Shown one piece after another: positions 10,687-21,282 of a DNA stretch of 64,000 bases; the stretch's first letter is position 1, and each line of letters starts with the position of its first letter. This DNA comes from Salarias fasciatus (taxonomy: Eukaryota; Chordata; Actinopteri; Blenniiformes; Blenniidae), in NCBI RefSeq assembly GCF_902148845.1, contig NC_043766.1, forward strand, positions 32,247,661-32,311,660, given 5' to 3'. The position numbers and the translations under genes were made by a program. The notes below the pieces were generated by a model. The model did not search any database. It had not been told where the DNA came from and was given only the letters and a program-made list of their open reading frames with translations.

Positions 10687-12285
10687 TTAATTGGTATGGA
10701 TAATTGGGACAACAATAAATTTTGTTTTGTCAGGGTAAAGTGTGTACTTTTTGACAATATGCTGAAGCATTGCCACACTGACTGCCATGTTCAGCCCCCA
10801 AACTGTAAACACCCGAATCCTCTCAGAGGGAAACGGATACTGGGTGAAGGACTCTTTCTTGGTGAATTTTCGAAAAGTGACAAAGGTCTCTTGAGCCTCT
10901 GGGATCCTGACAATGTTTTCAATAAGTACAATGTCGTCAAGAATCAGAAAACAGTTATCTCGAGATTTGGATGACAAAGTGAACTTCTCTGTTTGGAGCT
11001 TGCGGTATTGCTCTCCATGTCTAGTGCAAGATGTCAGTGGGCCGTCATGGTGAGGATGCATGAATTTGTGTCCTGTCTTGACAGAGATTGTGGTCTGCAC
11101 AGGTTTTTCTGAAAGCCTTTTAATCACTTGTTGTAGAGGCAAGTGAGGCTTGCGCAACAGGCGCTTCAGCTGACCCAAGTAATTCTCATATGGAAAGGCT
11201 GATATGTTGTCTAATGGACCAAAGAGATGGTATTCTGCTGCCAAGTGTGTCAGCTGATGTACATTATATGTTATTTCATTTCTGCCATACAACTGCCCAA
11301 AGTGCCTCACAAATGAAATTAACAGTTCTTGAGCAAAATCAATTATCTGTTTAGATGACTGTGGAGACAACAGTAGATGCATGGCCACTGAAAACAACGT
11401 AAAATTGTTGTACATTGCAAGGGGAATTATGTCTCGCAGTACTACTGGACCAGCATAAAGCATGAAGTACTGCAGCTCTGTTGCCTTCCACCGATCTATT
11501 TCCGACAATTGCCTGGGTTTGCGAGAAAATTCAGCAGGTGTATAAGGTTTCAGTCTCATCAACTTTAGGGAAATATCTTCAATTGTTTTACTGGGCAGCC
11601 TAGTTGCAAGTGACCTGCCTTTAATCCAAATGTACAGCAACTTCCTAGTTACCCCCAGACAGCATAGATGCATGTAGTCTAATGGGAACATTGTCACCAT
11701 CTTCACCAGACCAGCAAGTGGGGCCAGTGTTTGACACAAGTGGTGGTCTTTATCAATCATAGAATTAAAGTCTGTGTCCGTTCTCAATTTGACATTTGTG
11801 TCTGGATAAGTCATTTTGTTGTGCCATTCACCAACTTGAAAACACTTGTCACATCCAGAGTAACCATTGTGGCTTTTAGTATTTTTTATGAAAGCCCGAG
11901 CTGGGGCGTCGCACACAAATGAGCACACTTCAACCAGTATCTGCTTCCCATTGTGAACAATTCCATTTTTTAGAATGTCAGCAAGATCCTTAACAAATGG
12001 GTCCAGGAATTCAAAGACACTTTTTGGCTTACTAAAGCCACAGAAGAGGCCGACAAGGAATGGTGATCTACTCAAATGTAGGTTAGCTGTTGCTAGGATA
12101 GGCCAGAACTGAACTTTGCTGCTTTTGAATAGTGGCAGACCATCAATGTTAAACTGGAGCTTAATTTTAGACAAATTGTCAGGCAGCTTCAGAGACTTTA
12201 GTCTTGACATCAATCCTGTGGCTAGGCCAACATGATAATATTCTCCCCCCTCTATTTTTATTGTTTGTATTTCACCTTGTGTCCT
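10687..12285 (-). CDS. TNP2-like transposase core of CMC transposon
   Basis: An uninterrupted frame of about 530 codons on the minus strand. It starts in the segment TIKIEGGEYYHVGLATGL (no clear ATG), with an internal ATG at about 12210. Family landmarks in order: LQFNIDGLPLFKSSKVQFWP (first catalytic Asp in NIDG), a zinc-ligand pair in SGCDKCF, MFPLDYMHLCCLGVTRKLL (second Asp), the helical WKATELQYFMLYAGP, and ISAFPYENYLGQLKRLL (catalytic Glu candidate). This is the RNase-H-like transposase of EnSpm/CMC elements found in fish and other animals. The frame upstream of 12285 is displaced by one base or by a small unrecognised intron. The C-terminus at 10687 is the natural end of the open frame. 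Confidence 0.8.
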   Translation of the reverse strand, partial: RTQGEIQTIKIEGGEYYHVGLATGLMSRLKSLKLPDNLSKIKLQFNIDGLPLFKSSKVQFWPILATANLHLSRSPFLVGLFCGFSKPKSVFEFLDPFVKDLADILKNGIVHNGKQILVEVCSFVCDAPARAFIKNTKSHNGYSGCDKCFQVGEWHNKMTYPDTNVKLRTDTDFNSMIDKDHHLCQTLAPLAGLVKMVTMFPLDYMHLCCLGVTRKLLYIWIKGRSLATRLPSKTIEDISLKLMRLKPYTPAEFSRKPRQLSEIDRWKATELQYFMLYAGPVVLRDIIPLAMYNNFTLFSVAMHLLLSPQSSKQIIDFAQELLISFVRHFGQLYGRNEITYNVHQLTHLAAEYHLFGPLDNISAFPYENYLGQLKRLLRKPHLPLQQVIKRLSEKPVQTTISVKTGHKFMHPHHDGPLTSCTRHGEQYRKLQTEKFTLSSKSRDNCFLILDDIVLIENIVRIPEAQETFVTFRKFTKKESFTQYPFPSERIRVFTVWGLNMAVSVAMLQHIVKKYTLYPDKTKFIVVPIIHTN

Positions 12286-12289
12286 TTAA

Positions 12290-12812
12290 ATTGTGCATCT
12301 TTTGGCAACTCGGGATGAAATGCACGCAAAATGCTCAAGAGAACAGTCAGTGCCACTAATGATACGGAAAATGTTGAGGCCCAGAATCTCAGGCTTGTGA
12401 TTTAGACTTGCATTGTTGGGGGATCATCATCCACATGATCCACATCTACATCATGTTGATGATGATCATGGTGATGAGTAAAATGATCAGTGTCATGATC
12501 ATCATCACGGTCAAGATGATCATCATCACAATCCAGACGATCATCCTCATGATCAAGATAATCATCTTCTTGATAGTGATGATCATCTTGATCAAGATGA
12601 TGCTTGGAATTTGATGTGCACTCAGGTGCACCATCCAATGATGCATGGCTCTCACCCACTGTTGATCTCACAGCTCCTATAGCTGCCTGGCCCTTTGCTA
12701 CTGGTGAAATTTTCACCTCAATGTTGGCTTTTTCAAAGTCATTGAGTATCTTTGACTCACAAGCCTTTACCATAGACAAAACCCTACATTTCTTTGTCCA
12801 CCGTGATTCCAT
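12290..12812 (-). CDS. N-terminal block of CMC transposase with Asp/His-rich tract
   Basis: Starts at an ATG near 12812 (MESRWTKKCRVLSMVKACES) and runs into a strongly Asp/His-rich stretch at about 12600-12430. That stretch is encoded by an imperfect GATGATCAT-type repeat that also gives open frames on both strands. The frame meets one TAA at about 12400. In the same frame it continues as SLRFWASTFSVSLVAL and LLSILRAFHPELPKDA, matching the LRxWA and LPKDARTLL region that normally precedes the transposase core. It is a broken transposon gene; an intron across the stop cannot be excluded. Confidence 0.55.
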
Positions 12813-13267
12813 TTTGCTTTTCGTTACCTTTTTTTTGCTTTCTCTTGAAGTGAAGTTTGTTTTCTATTTTGATCTGTAAGAGAAAGGAAAAAGCAAACAT
12901 TAGCTTTGCTAAACATTTTTTGCCAGAATGTGTATCTGTATTCAACCCCCCCCAAAAAAAAAAAAAAAAAAAAAATCAATTTATCTTGGTGGAGGGTTGC
13001 GGGGCGGGGGTTGTCTGTTTTTCCAGATTTGCTCTCTTTTCACTCTTTCCACCTCCTTACCAACAGCCTTCAACATAATCTGCCATGCCTTATCTACCTG
13101 AGCTCACCCATGTCAATATTCTCTGTCTGTCTGTCTGAATGCTGGATAATTTGTTTAATTAAAAAAATCATAAATTCTTTCATGATTCTTTTGAAATTGC
13201 AGTCACAGCATTCACACCCATATTCCACAGGAATTGCAACTTTCTATGTTAATGTTGGACTATATAC
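12813..13267. other. Unassigned sequence with poly(A) and (TCTG)n runs
   Basis: Contains an A-run at about 12955-12975 and a short TCTG run near 13121-13135. No gene is recognised. Confidence 0.4.
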
Positions 13268-13420
13268 AGGGGTGCACATAATATTTTTTGTCTGGTTCTC
13301 AGAGGAGAACCTTGGGTTGTTGCTTGGTCCTCACATTTTTAAATTTTTTATTTTTTTTTCCCACGCCTACCTACAGGAAGAACAAAATAGAGTGATGCGC
13401 GGACAATGTTACATAGTCTG
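13268..13420. mobile_element. hAT-like fragment (CAGGGGTGCACATAA end)
   Basis: Begins with CAGGGGTGCACATAAT, a hAT-like terminus, and contains the paired motif ggttctcagaggagaacc. No opposite terminus was found, so the right border is arbitrary. Confidence 0.35.
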
Positions 13421-13556
13421 CTTTAATTTCAACTGAAAATGAAGAGAAGCAGTGCAACAGAATGTCTGAAACCTTGTAACTTTCACAAAATATAATGGTG
13501 TTTAAAGCTCTGAAAAATAAAAGTGCTCGTACAATATTTGCTTTTTATCACTTAAA

Positions 13557-13800
13557 GGGATACTTCAACATTTTGGCAAATTGGCCCATTTAGCGCAATT
13601 CCTTAGTCATTTCGAACAGCATACTTCCTTTTTTTGTGAGGGCGAGCTGTTGTTTATTCAGAGGTGAGTCGGGGAAGGTTTTCGAGATGGACACAATGGA
13701 AGTGGATGGTATTTTTGGTTCCCCTCGTCAAACTCATCAAATACACAATCCAACAACCCCAAAGCACTTTGGTGGACACGTTATAATCCGCACATTCACT
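13557..13800. mobile_element. TTAA-type nonautonomous element, left part
   Basis: Starts with TTAAAGGGATACTTCAAC. The form TTAA followed by AGGG resembles the other TTAA-flanked elements in this window. It runs into the 3' end of an L1 fragment at about 13800, and its partner terminus (GTATCCCTTTAA) is not present within the next 2 kb. Confidence 0.4.
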
Positions 13801-15235
13801 ACGCTGTGTATCAAATTTCCAATACTATTTATCCCACGGGAGTGCCACTTCCTCCAGAAAAAAGGTGCTTTACCAATACAGAGAGCGGGGTTATTCCAAA
13901 GGGATGCATACTTTTGCACTTGATGATGGAGTTTAAGCATTTTATGTATACTTAACCACACCTTGCCAGAGTGAGCCAACACTGGGCTTGTTGTATCAAT
14001 TTTCTGAGACAATTTATATTTGGGATCAAATGGTAAGCAGATTTCTTATTCAATATTCAAGCATTCTGGTCCATGCTTGGTTTTTTCCCAGTATTTACTC
14101 AATTTGGCCATTTCAAAGGGCAAAGAGTATAAGGTTGCATCTGGTAAGCCTAAGCCACCCTTCTCTTTAGGTGCATACAATTTACTCAATTTAATTCTTG
14201 CTCTCTTACCTTCCCATAAAAATTGCTTTATCAGATTCTCATACTGTTTAAAAATAGTAGGCGGTATTGTAATTTGCAACATCATAAGTACATAATGAAA
14301 CTAGAGCTACAATCATTTTGATAATGTTAATTTTACCCCACAGTGTCATATTAAACTTTGCCCATTTTCTAAGTTTGGCTTTATTTTTGATAAAACTGGA
14401 TTAAAATTCAAATTAATGAGCTCATCCTGATCCAGACTAAGTTTGATCCCCAAATACTTCATGCCTTTTGGAACCCATTTAAATTCAAATTTTTCTCTCA
14501 TATAGGAGTAACATTGAGAAGATAAGGCCTCAGATTTTCAGATTACTTCAGATTTTCCCCAGTTAACAGTATAACCTGACAACTTTGAAAATGATTGTAT
14601 TGTGTCCATCAAATGTGGAAGAGAAGCTTGTGGATCAACAATAATGGCTAAAATATCATCTGCATAAAGCAGTAGCTTGTTTTGTTGTTGACCACTTAAT
14701 ACTCCTTTTATTTCCTTATTCGATCGAATACTCACAGCTAAAGTTTCGATGAATATAAGGAACAAAAGGGGGCTCAATGAACATCCTTGTCGGGCGCCAC
14801 GTGACAGACCAAAAAAGGATGAAATTGCGCCATTGGAAATCACAGCAGCCTTTGGCTCCTTATACAATATTCTCACACGTTTAGTAAAATGTGGACCAAA
14901 GCCAAAAAAGAAATTGCCATTCAGCTTTATCAAACTCCTTCTCCGCGTCTAAGGAGAAGGCTGCAACTGGCACTGCATTGGGCTGACCCAACCACATTAG
15001 GTGTAGTAATTTTCGAATATTATCAGAGGAGGACCGTGTTTTCATAAAACCTGTCTGATTGGGATGTATAATACTATTCAAAACTCTTTGTAAACATAAG
15101 GCAAGTATTTTAGTTAGTATTTTACAATCCACGTTTAGTAGGCTAACAGGTCTATAATTTGATGGATCCGTGATGTCCTTGTCTTTCTTTGGAATTAAAG
15201 GTGCATTAAGGAGTTTGCACATTTTATGCAAAACA
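13800..15235 (-). mobile_element. L1-type LINE fragment, reverse transcriptase region
   Basis: On the minus strand the segment reads through L1-type reverse transcriptase blocks in order: LIPKKDKDITDPSNYRPVSL, KILTKILALCLQRVL, QTGFMKTRSSSDNIRKLLHL, SLDAEKEFDKAEW, GARQGCSLSPLLF, the catalytic LLYADDILA, and C-terminal parts (KQFLWEGKRARIKL, GGLGLPDATLYS, SLWNNPALCIGKAPFFWRKW). The blocks lie in several frames separated by small indels and stops, and the 5' half of the LINE including any endonuclease is missing. It is a dead, 5'-truncated copy, older than the Harbinger judging by its decay. Confidence 0.85.
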
Positions 15236-16036
15236 GCGCCCCCTGCAGGCCTTGGGCATTATGCAGCTTAGTGAAAAACTCGTCCCTGTGGCTTGCGTGC
15301 ATGAAAGAGGGGAACTCCTTCCTCGCTCTTTTAGTAGCGCTCAAGTAAAGTTTAAGTTTCTTTTACCTGGTGGAGTCTGTGCTGGAGCTGTGGCAGTGCT
15401 AGAAGTCAGTCTTTTCTTACTTTCTGGAAGATCCTGCTCAGTTGTTGCTCACTAAGCATCTGGCGGAGTAATGGTGGACAAAACGAAACTTAACCAGCCG
15501 GAGCGCGCATTACGTCATTCCTTTCAAATTCTCCCAAAAAAAATTCTGATGCCTGACCACTGCCAGATGCACTGCAACTTTCAAGTGACGACTTAGCGCT
15601 GTTAGAGGTACTTGTAATGAATATGTCAGGGCACATTGTACACATCATTAAAAATGTGTAACATATTTATGGTGGAAAATCATCAGGACTACCACACCTG
15701 CATTTCCTCAGTTGACATCCAACGTAGAAAAAAACTAGCAAAGCCAGATTTCTTCAGCGGCCTCACCACGTGTTGATGAGTAAAGCCAAACAAAGCCATT
15801 TAATACTCAGGGTTCCCAGAGAGCAAGTAGGAATGTACATTCTCTGGAGAAAGTCAAAACCTGACAAACAATCCGCATGTGATTCTGGTGAAGTCTTTCA
15901 AAACCCTTTTTCCCGGATGTCTGCATCCTCCAATCGAAGAGTTTATCAGAGGCACAGATTGAGTGAATGGAAACTGTAGATCTTATATGGATCATACTTG
16001 GACTTTGTTTTTGGATAGAGTTTGGAAAGCAGTTCC
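15236..16036. other. Unassigned sequence
   Basis: No gene recognised. The first about 300 bp is more GC-rich than its surroundings and may be the far part of the repeat that the L1 fragment entered. Confidence 0.35.
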
Positions 16037-16717
16037 TTAAAGGGGCTGTATCATGAAAAATTGACTTTTTGTATGTTTTAACCTTGTTATATGGCTATGT
16101 ACTCACCAAAAACACCCCCAAAGTGTTTTTTTTCCTTCGTGCCTGCATGTTTGAGCTTTCCTCCTTGTTGTGCTGCTCAGAGAGGCAGCCCCTCCCGCAC
16201 CCATGAAAATGCTCTGTTTTCCCACGTTCACGTCACACAGAGAAGATGGGTCCCCTGAGACCCCCTCTCGCAGGCCCTCGGCAATCAGTGTTGCCGCTTT
16301 TTTCTAACTCTGATTACGGAGATAAACTTTAACCATCGTCTGAAAGCAACAGTCAAGCAAGAGCAAGAGTCTGAAGGGTCTGAAGGGTCTGTGCTTGGTG
16401 AGTTTCTAAAAGGAAAAGATGTTTTCGCGTGTATTTCCGTGTAGAGAAGCTAGAGCTAAAAGAGTTCAAGCTAACCCTTAGAGATGCTAACGAAGCGCTG
16501 ATTGGTTGAAATACGCTGTCAGTCAAAGTCCACAGTGGGAGAGGCGGGATTTTCAGTGAAACAGAGCGTTTTCTCTTCCGGGTTTCAGAATTAGCCCCAG
16601 AAAATCTTTTATTTCACACAAAATGACTTTTCCTTTGTGCCAAAAATAAACTATTACCATGTTAATGCCATTTCTAGGGTTTGGACTAGCTATAAAAGCA
16701 TGATACAGCCCCTTTAA
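16037..16717. mobile_element. TTAA-flanked MITE with perfect inverted ends
   Basis: TTAAAGGGGCTGTATCATG at the left is matched exactly by CATGATACAGCCCCTTTAA at the right. This gives 15-bp perfect terminal inverted repeats bounded by TTAA at 16037-16040 and 16714-16717. The 681-bp unit has no coding frame. TTAA targets are used by piggyBac and Kolobok transposons, so it is a nonautonomous member of one of these; the sequence does not decide which. Confidence 0.85.
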
Positions 16718-16913
16718 CTAAAAGGAACATGGAGTGTTTGAACTGTAGATTTTTCTTTTCATTTGCAGATAAAGTTGCAGGAGGTCTCATACAGTCCAAG
16801 CTCAGCATGTTTGCTGAAAGTTGAGATGCTGTTAATGACTCTTGTACTGCTTCTTCCCCTTATGAAGCCTTGTAGCCGCTCAGAGTGTGAGATCAGGTCC
16901 TGGGTCCACATAT

Positions 16914-17205
16914 GGTAAATGGTAAATGTACTACACTTATATAGCGCTTTTACACTGCATTGACAGAGCCCAAAGTGCTTTACACTGCATTATCACATTC
17001 ACCCATTCACACACACATTCACATTCACACACCAGTGGAGGTGACTGCCATGCAAGGCGCTCAGTCCATCCACTGGGGGTAATTTGGGGTTCAGTGTCTC
17101 ACCCAAGGACACTTCGACATGCAGATAGGGGGAGACAGGAATCAAACTAGCAACATCCCGATTGCAAGACGACTGCTCTCCCCACTGAACCACAGCCGCC
17201 CCCTG
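16914..17205. repeat. Fish SINE-like dispersed repeat (TATATAGCGCTTTT family)
   Basis: Carries the series ggtaaatg, tatatagcgctttt, aaagtgctttacactgcat, the (cattcaca)n stretch and gaaccacagccgcccc that I associate with a very common teleost repeat. A degraded copy of the same family lies at about 51040-51235. Confidence 0.7.
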
Positions 17206-17596
17206 AGACGTGCAAAGGGTTTAACAGGTACAAACACGCTCTGATCCAGAGATATGTTTTGGTGCATTTATTGCAGAGCAAAAAGACAGAACTATTAGAG
17301 CGCAGCAGAATGATCAGAGTGACATGAAAACCAGATAATTGAACTGTAAAAATTGGATGTGCAAGAATAAGATGCGGTCAACAAAAAATACGGCTATGCC
17401 CCACCTTGACTCTCCCTCTGTGCCATAGGTGAGCGCGCACCTTTATGCACAGCCATTTTCAGCAGAACAGAATAGCATTTATTTATCATTATACAAAAGC
17501 ACAACGAAATTTGGAGAGCTTCTCCTTCAGTGTAAATGTAATAAGTTAAAAAGTATAAATAATACACACCCACTCCATGTAAAACCCCGCCTCTGC

Positions 17597-17599
<3 letters not shown>

Positions 17600-17667
<68 letters not shown>
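17600..17667. repeat. (CA)n microsatellite
   Basis: Uninterrupted (CA)n of about 34 units. The long Cys/Val or His/Thr frames over it are artefacts. Confidence 0.97.
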
Positions 17668-17669
<2 letters not shown>

Positions 17670-17699
17670 AAACAAACAGTGCACCTACACCTCATTCTG

Positions 17700-17985
17700 T
17701 CTCCTACAGGTGTCAAATCTATTCCAGCAGCAGATCCTTATTCTGAAGAGCTGGCAGAACTGTTGGCCCTAAAGCAGACACGTTTCGGATCCAGCATATG
17801 CTGGAAGAGACTTTCATCTTCAGGACTCCAGCTTGATCCTGCTTCTGAATTTCTACAGAGACAATTTCTTGGAGCAGAATTTTTACTGTTTTTTTTATTA
17901 TTATTATTATTACATTTTGAAAGTGGTTCACAAGTTTAAAATGTATTCAGTCTCATGAATAAATGTATTCTTATTCACGTGCCTG
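17700..17985 (+). other. Possible 3' terminal exon of an unidentified transcript
   Basis: CTCCTACAG at about 17701-17709 is a good splice acceptor. It is followed by about 170 bp of mixed-composition sequence with an open frame (GVKSIPAADPYSEELAELLA), then TTATTA repeats and an AATAAA near 17960. No protein family is recognised. It could equally be repeat-derived. Confidence 0.25.
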
Positions 17986-18156
17986 CTGCTTTAATGAGTA
18001 TTGTTTGAAATCGATTGCGCCGATGCCGCGCTCTCTGTCATCGTCGCTCGACTGCTCTGGGCTGTTGCCGTGCTGTAACCAGGAAGTAGCTGACACGAGT
18101 TTCAGATGTGCTGATCAGTGAGCGGGGAAAAACTCAGCCGAACCAAATCTAACAAA
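17986..18156 (+). promoter_or_regulatory. PSMG4 promoter / 5' UTR region
   Basis: CpG-richer sequence just upstream of the PSMG4 start codon, in contrast to the AT-rich flanks. No TATA box is evident. The transcription start is not determinable. Confidence 0.4.
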
Positions 18157-21100
18157 ATGACTGAGACTTTGAACGGCTCGGAGGGCATTTCACTGCACGA
18201 CTTCTCTGAGAAGATCTTGGAGCAGGTGGTGCATTTCCACGTCATGAAGCTGAGCGGGGGCTTCTTCTTGTGGGTCGGTTCCGCTCCGGTTCTGTCCAAC
18301 CTGGCGGTGTCGATGAGCAGCAGATATGTGAGTACAGAAAATGCTGACTCTGAAGTCTGTTTACACCACCCAAAGTTACCCAAAGCTACCTCTCCTGGTG
18401 CTATGCTGTGAGATTTTCTTCTTGGAAGTGGGAAATTCTCTAACTATTTAAAAACGATGAAGATGCTCATCACAGCTTTCCTGTGGCTACCCTGAATTAT
18501 GTGCTGCTCGTTTCAGGGGTATATTGTGTTATTGTTCTGCACATTTTCAGGCTATATTGTGTCATATTTCATTCAGGGTTCATTTCTGTTGTTATTTCGC
18601 TCATTTCCAAGGTATGTCGTGTTATATCTTGCATATTTCAAGCGTATATTGTAAGGAATATTGCTCTTCGGGGGAATATTGTTTGCATTTCCATATTTCA
18701 GTGGTGTACTGTATTATCTATTGCACATTCAGTGACATTGTATTCTATTTTGCACATTCAGGGATATATTTTTCCAATTTGTTGCACATATATATTTATA
18801 TTTATATTTATATTTATATTTATATTTATATGTATATGTATATGTATATATGCTTCGGGCATTTCGGGGCTGTGTTGTGACCAGAGAGTTCGGGGTTCAA
18901 CGTTCATGTTCACGGTGCAGTTACAGCCTTGTTCCTCAGGGAGGCAGTGCAGCGTTAGATGTGTGGCTGCAGTCAGGCTGGCAGGTCCCTTCACTTCACT
19001 GACTCAAGGGCAGTGAAGTGACTTAGTTACTTTACTGATTACTTGACTTTCGATGTAACTAAGTTAGACTACAAGTTACATTCAGCAACTGCCGACAACC
19101 CCACAGCTTCACCCCACAGCATCCACATAAAAGTGGCAGCTGTTTTGCCAATACTCACTGTACTGGAAGTTCACTGTTTGCAACAGTAACATCAACAATG
19201 TGTTTCCTGACTTTAAAAATTGTTACCTGATTTAAAAAGAAGTTCTATTTGAAGAGAAAAGTCTTGACTTCACAAATACTTTTTAGAAATGAAATATAAA
19301 ATAAAGGCAGTGGTTTTTGACTTGAGGATTTTATTATTAACACTGTAATGGCAAAACTTAGCATTAATAATCTGCATTGTAAACATAGCCATTGTTTTTA
19401 ACATTATTTTTAAACATCAACCCCATTGTTGACAGCATTAGAGCAGCAGGGGTATTATATGGTATTATATTTTGCAAATTGTAGGGTATATGATGTAAAG
19501 ACTCACCAGATATTTCAAATGGAAAAATTCAGTCTAAAATAAGACTAGTTGGGCTTTCTAATTGCTTAGAGAATTGACAGAAGTGTCAATGGCACAGCTG
19601 TTTGATATTCAACCAACATTCAGCCTTTTGTTTTTGTCTGGTCTTCCTGTGAAGTGTCTTTAGTCACTCTGAAGGGACGACTACATGACACTTTATATCC
19701 TTTGCGTCACTCCTTACAACAAAGTCCTTTTTGTAGTTAATGCTCCGATCCTCTGGCAGGAAGGTGCTGTGCAGTGTGGGCTGGCCTCGCTGTATGTCAT
19801 AATTAAATCAAGCATGCCGTGATTCACGGTATTCCCGCACACAGCAGTTAATGGGCCCCTAAAAGGCTTGACATCATCTGGCGGTAACCGCAAACCAGAA
19901 ACAGCATCTTCAATTAGGCGCTGCTGGGAGGTGTGATAACATGTCAGGAATGAGTTGCCCACACTTTGGAAAGTAGCACCTCTGCTCATGCTAGGTTGTA
20001 AAATTACTATTAAGCAGTGATTTTATCAGAAATACTGAATGTACTTTGAATAAAAACTCTGGTTTCTATTCTGTCTCCAGGATTCGATGCCTTTGTCAAC
20101 TTTGGTGTTGGGGGACCCATCTGATACCACTGCAAATTCTCTGGCCCAGAGATTAGGTAAAAAACTGCACAAGTTACACCAGCTATGTTAGTCACTGAAA
20201 ATAAAGTACTTTTGAAGGTAGGTCTCTCTTACCTGTGTCTTTGGATGTTAGCTGGTGTTACATCAGTCAGGAGGAGAAAGATGCTCTATAATCTGGTGTT
20301 TTGCTGTTCATTAAAGAAACCAGAAAGAATTTCTCAATTACCGTAATTATAACGAGAAGAAGTAGGAAGAACATAGCTACAATAGTCTACCAACATGCCG
20401 AAAAGCCTTAGAATGGCAAACTAGCCTTCATTTGAAGTTTCTATTGCTAATGTCACTGACAGTAGGATGGATTTAATGTTGCTTTGAAATAAGGCTTTAA
20501 AAAGGTAAGAACCTTTGTGATATATGGCTTGGTTAATGCTAACTGTTAGCTCTGTGAACTGGACAGAGAGAGGCAGCAGCTCTGCAGCTTTTCAAATATT
20601 TTCGGTGAAACTTCATTAACTAACTCATTAATTTCATGATAGTAATCTGCTACTTATCTCCACCTGTCAAAAAATACAGCTATATTGTAACACCTATAGG
20701 TCCGTTCCCATAATAATGTTTCAAAGAGCAAAAGCAAAACTTCCTTGTATTCTGGGAGTCCCTTTATGTGACAGTGTGTGTGTTTTTTTTTAAATGCTCT
20801 GGCTCCCATTTCTGTACAAACGAAGGAAAATCCAACTTTTCTGTGAAGCTGCGACTGCACATGCGCACCTTAGCCATAGTAAATAGTTCTCCTGCACATG
20901 TGTCAGTGGGCGGACAATAACAAGAAGACTTCCAGTCCATGGGACTTACTAGTTTTATAGTTGAGAATCACCTGTAATAGCACTCCAGCTTCATTGTCTG
21001 TCCAAAAAAAAGGGGCAAAGTGTTCCCAAGACATATTCCCAGACCCAGATGACTTGGTTTAATGTGCATTGACCGCAGTGTGTGTTGCGTGAGCACAATG

Positions 21101-21247
21101 TGACGTGTTGTGTCCTGTTTTGCAGCAAAGAAGACGAAGAAACAAGTGTTTGTGAGCTACAGTCTGCCGGTGACGGACTCCAACCTCAGTCTGCTGGTGG
21201 AGAACCGGATCAAGAAGGAGCTGGAGCTTCATCCACAACACTTCTGA
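18157..21247 (+). CDS. psmg4: Proteasome assembly chaperone 4 (PAC4)
   Basis: Three exons, 18157-18327, 20081-20156 and 21126-21247, splice in phase to 369 nt (122 residues plus stop), the usual length for PSMG4. The protein starts MTETLNGSEGISLHDFSEK and contains the conserved HFHVMKLSGGFFLWVG and VSYSLPVTDSNLSLLVENRI segments. PAC4 pairs with PAC3 and helps order alpha subunits when the 20S proteasome core is assembled in the cytosol. The ATG is the first in frame and heads the conserved region. An AATAAA lies 30 bp past the stop. SLC22A23 lies next door on the opposite strand, as in human 6p25. No frameshift or stop is present. Confidence 0.96.
18510..18790. repeat. Degenerate minisatellite in PSMG4 intron 1
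   Basis: A loose unit of about 30-40 bp (TATATTGTGTTAT..TGCACATTTCAGG) recurs roughly eight times with many changes. Confidence 0.6.
18787..18860. repeat. (ATATTT)n / (ATGTAT)n microsatellite
   Basis: Short hexamer repeats TATATT and TATATG in tandem, following the minisatellite. Confidence 0.85.
19000..20080. other. PSMG4 intron 1, distal part
   Basis: Includes a segment at about 19010-19100 with repeated TTAGTTACTTTACTGATTAC motifs like the tandem 'taacttagttac' repeats common in fish. A minus-strand open frame at 19714-19989 (MSRGATFQSVGNSF and onward) has no family I recognise and is treated as chance or as a remnant. Confidence 0.4.
20690..20960. repeat. Copy of GTTTACACGAC-type MITE, degraded (PSMG4 intron 2)
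   Basis: Shares the series 'cacatgcgcacc', 'ctcctgcacatgtgtcagt', 'gcggacaataa' with the longer copy at about 23200-23760 and with copies at 28200-28470 and 32290-32470. The ends are eroded. Confidence 0.45.
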
Positions 21248-21276
21248 GCTCATCTGACCAACCCCTGTCCTTCCCA

Positions 21277-21282
21277 AATAAA
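21277..21282 (+). promoter_or_regulatory. PSMG4 poly(A) signal
   Basis: AATAAA 30 bp after the PSMG4 stop codon. Confidence 0.85.

Larger units (their letters stand above)
10073..12812 (-). mobile_element. CMC (EnSpm/CACTA-like) DNA transposon, decayed
   Basis: Three minus-strand coding blocks in family order: N-terminal block (12812-12402 and on to about 12290), TNP2-like transposase (about 12285-10687) and the small WPP protein (10587-10073). The outer boundaries are not resolved because no CACTA-type inverted repeats were found within about 600 bp either side. At least one stop (about 12400) and one frame change (about 12285) break the transposase reading, so it is probably not autonomous. 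Confidence 0.75.

Noticed and set aside
19714-19989. 91-residue minus-strand frame in PSMG4 intron 1
   Set aside because: Continuous and protein-like in composition, but no family is recognised and no splice or start support is visible.
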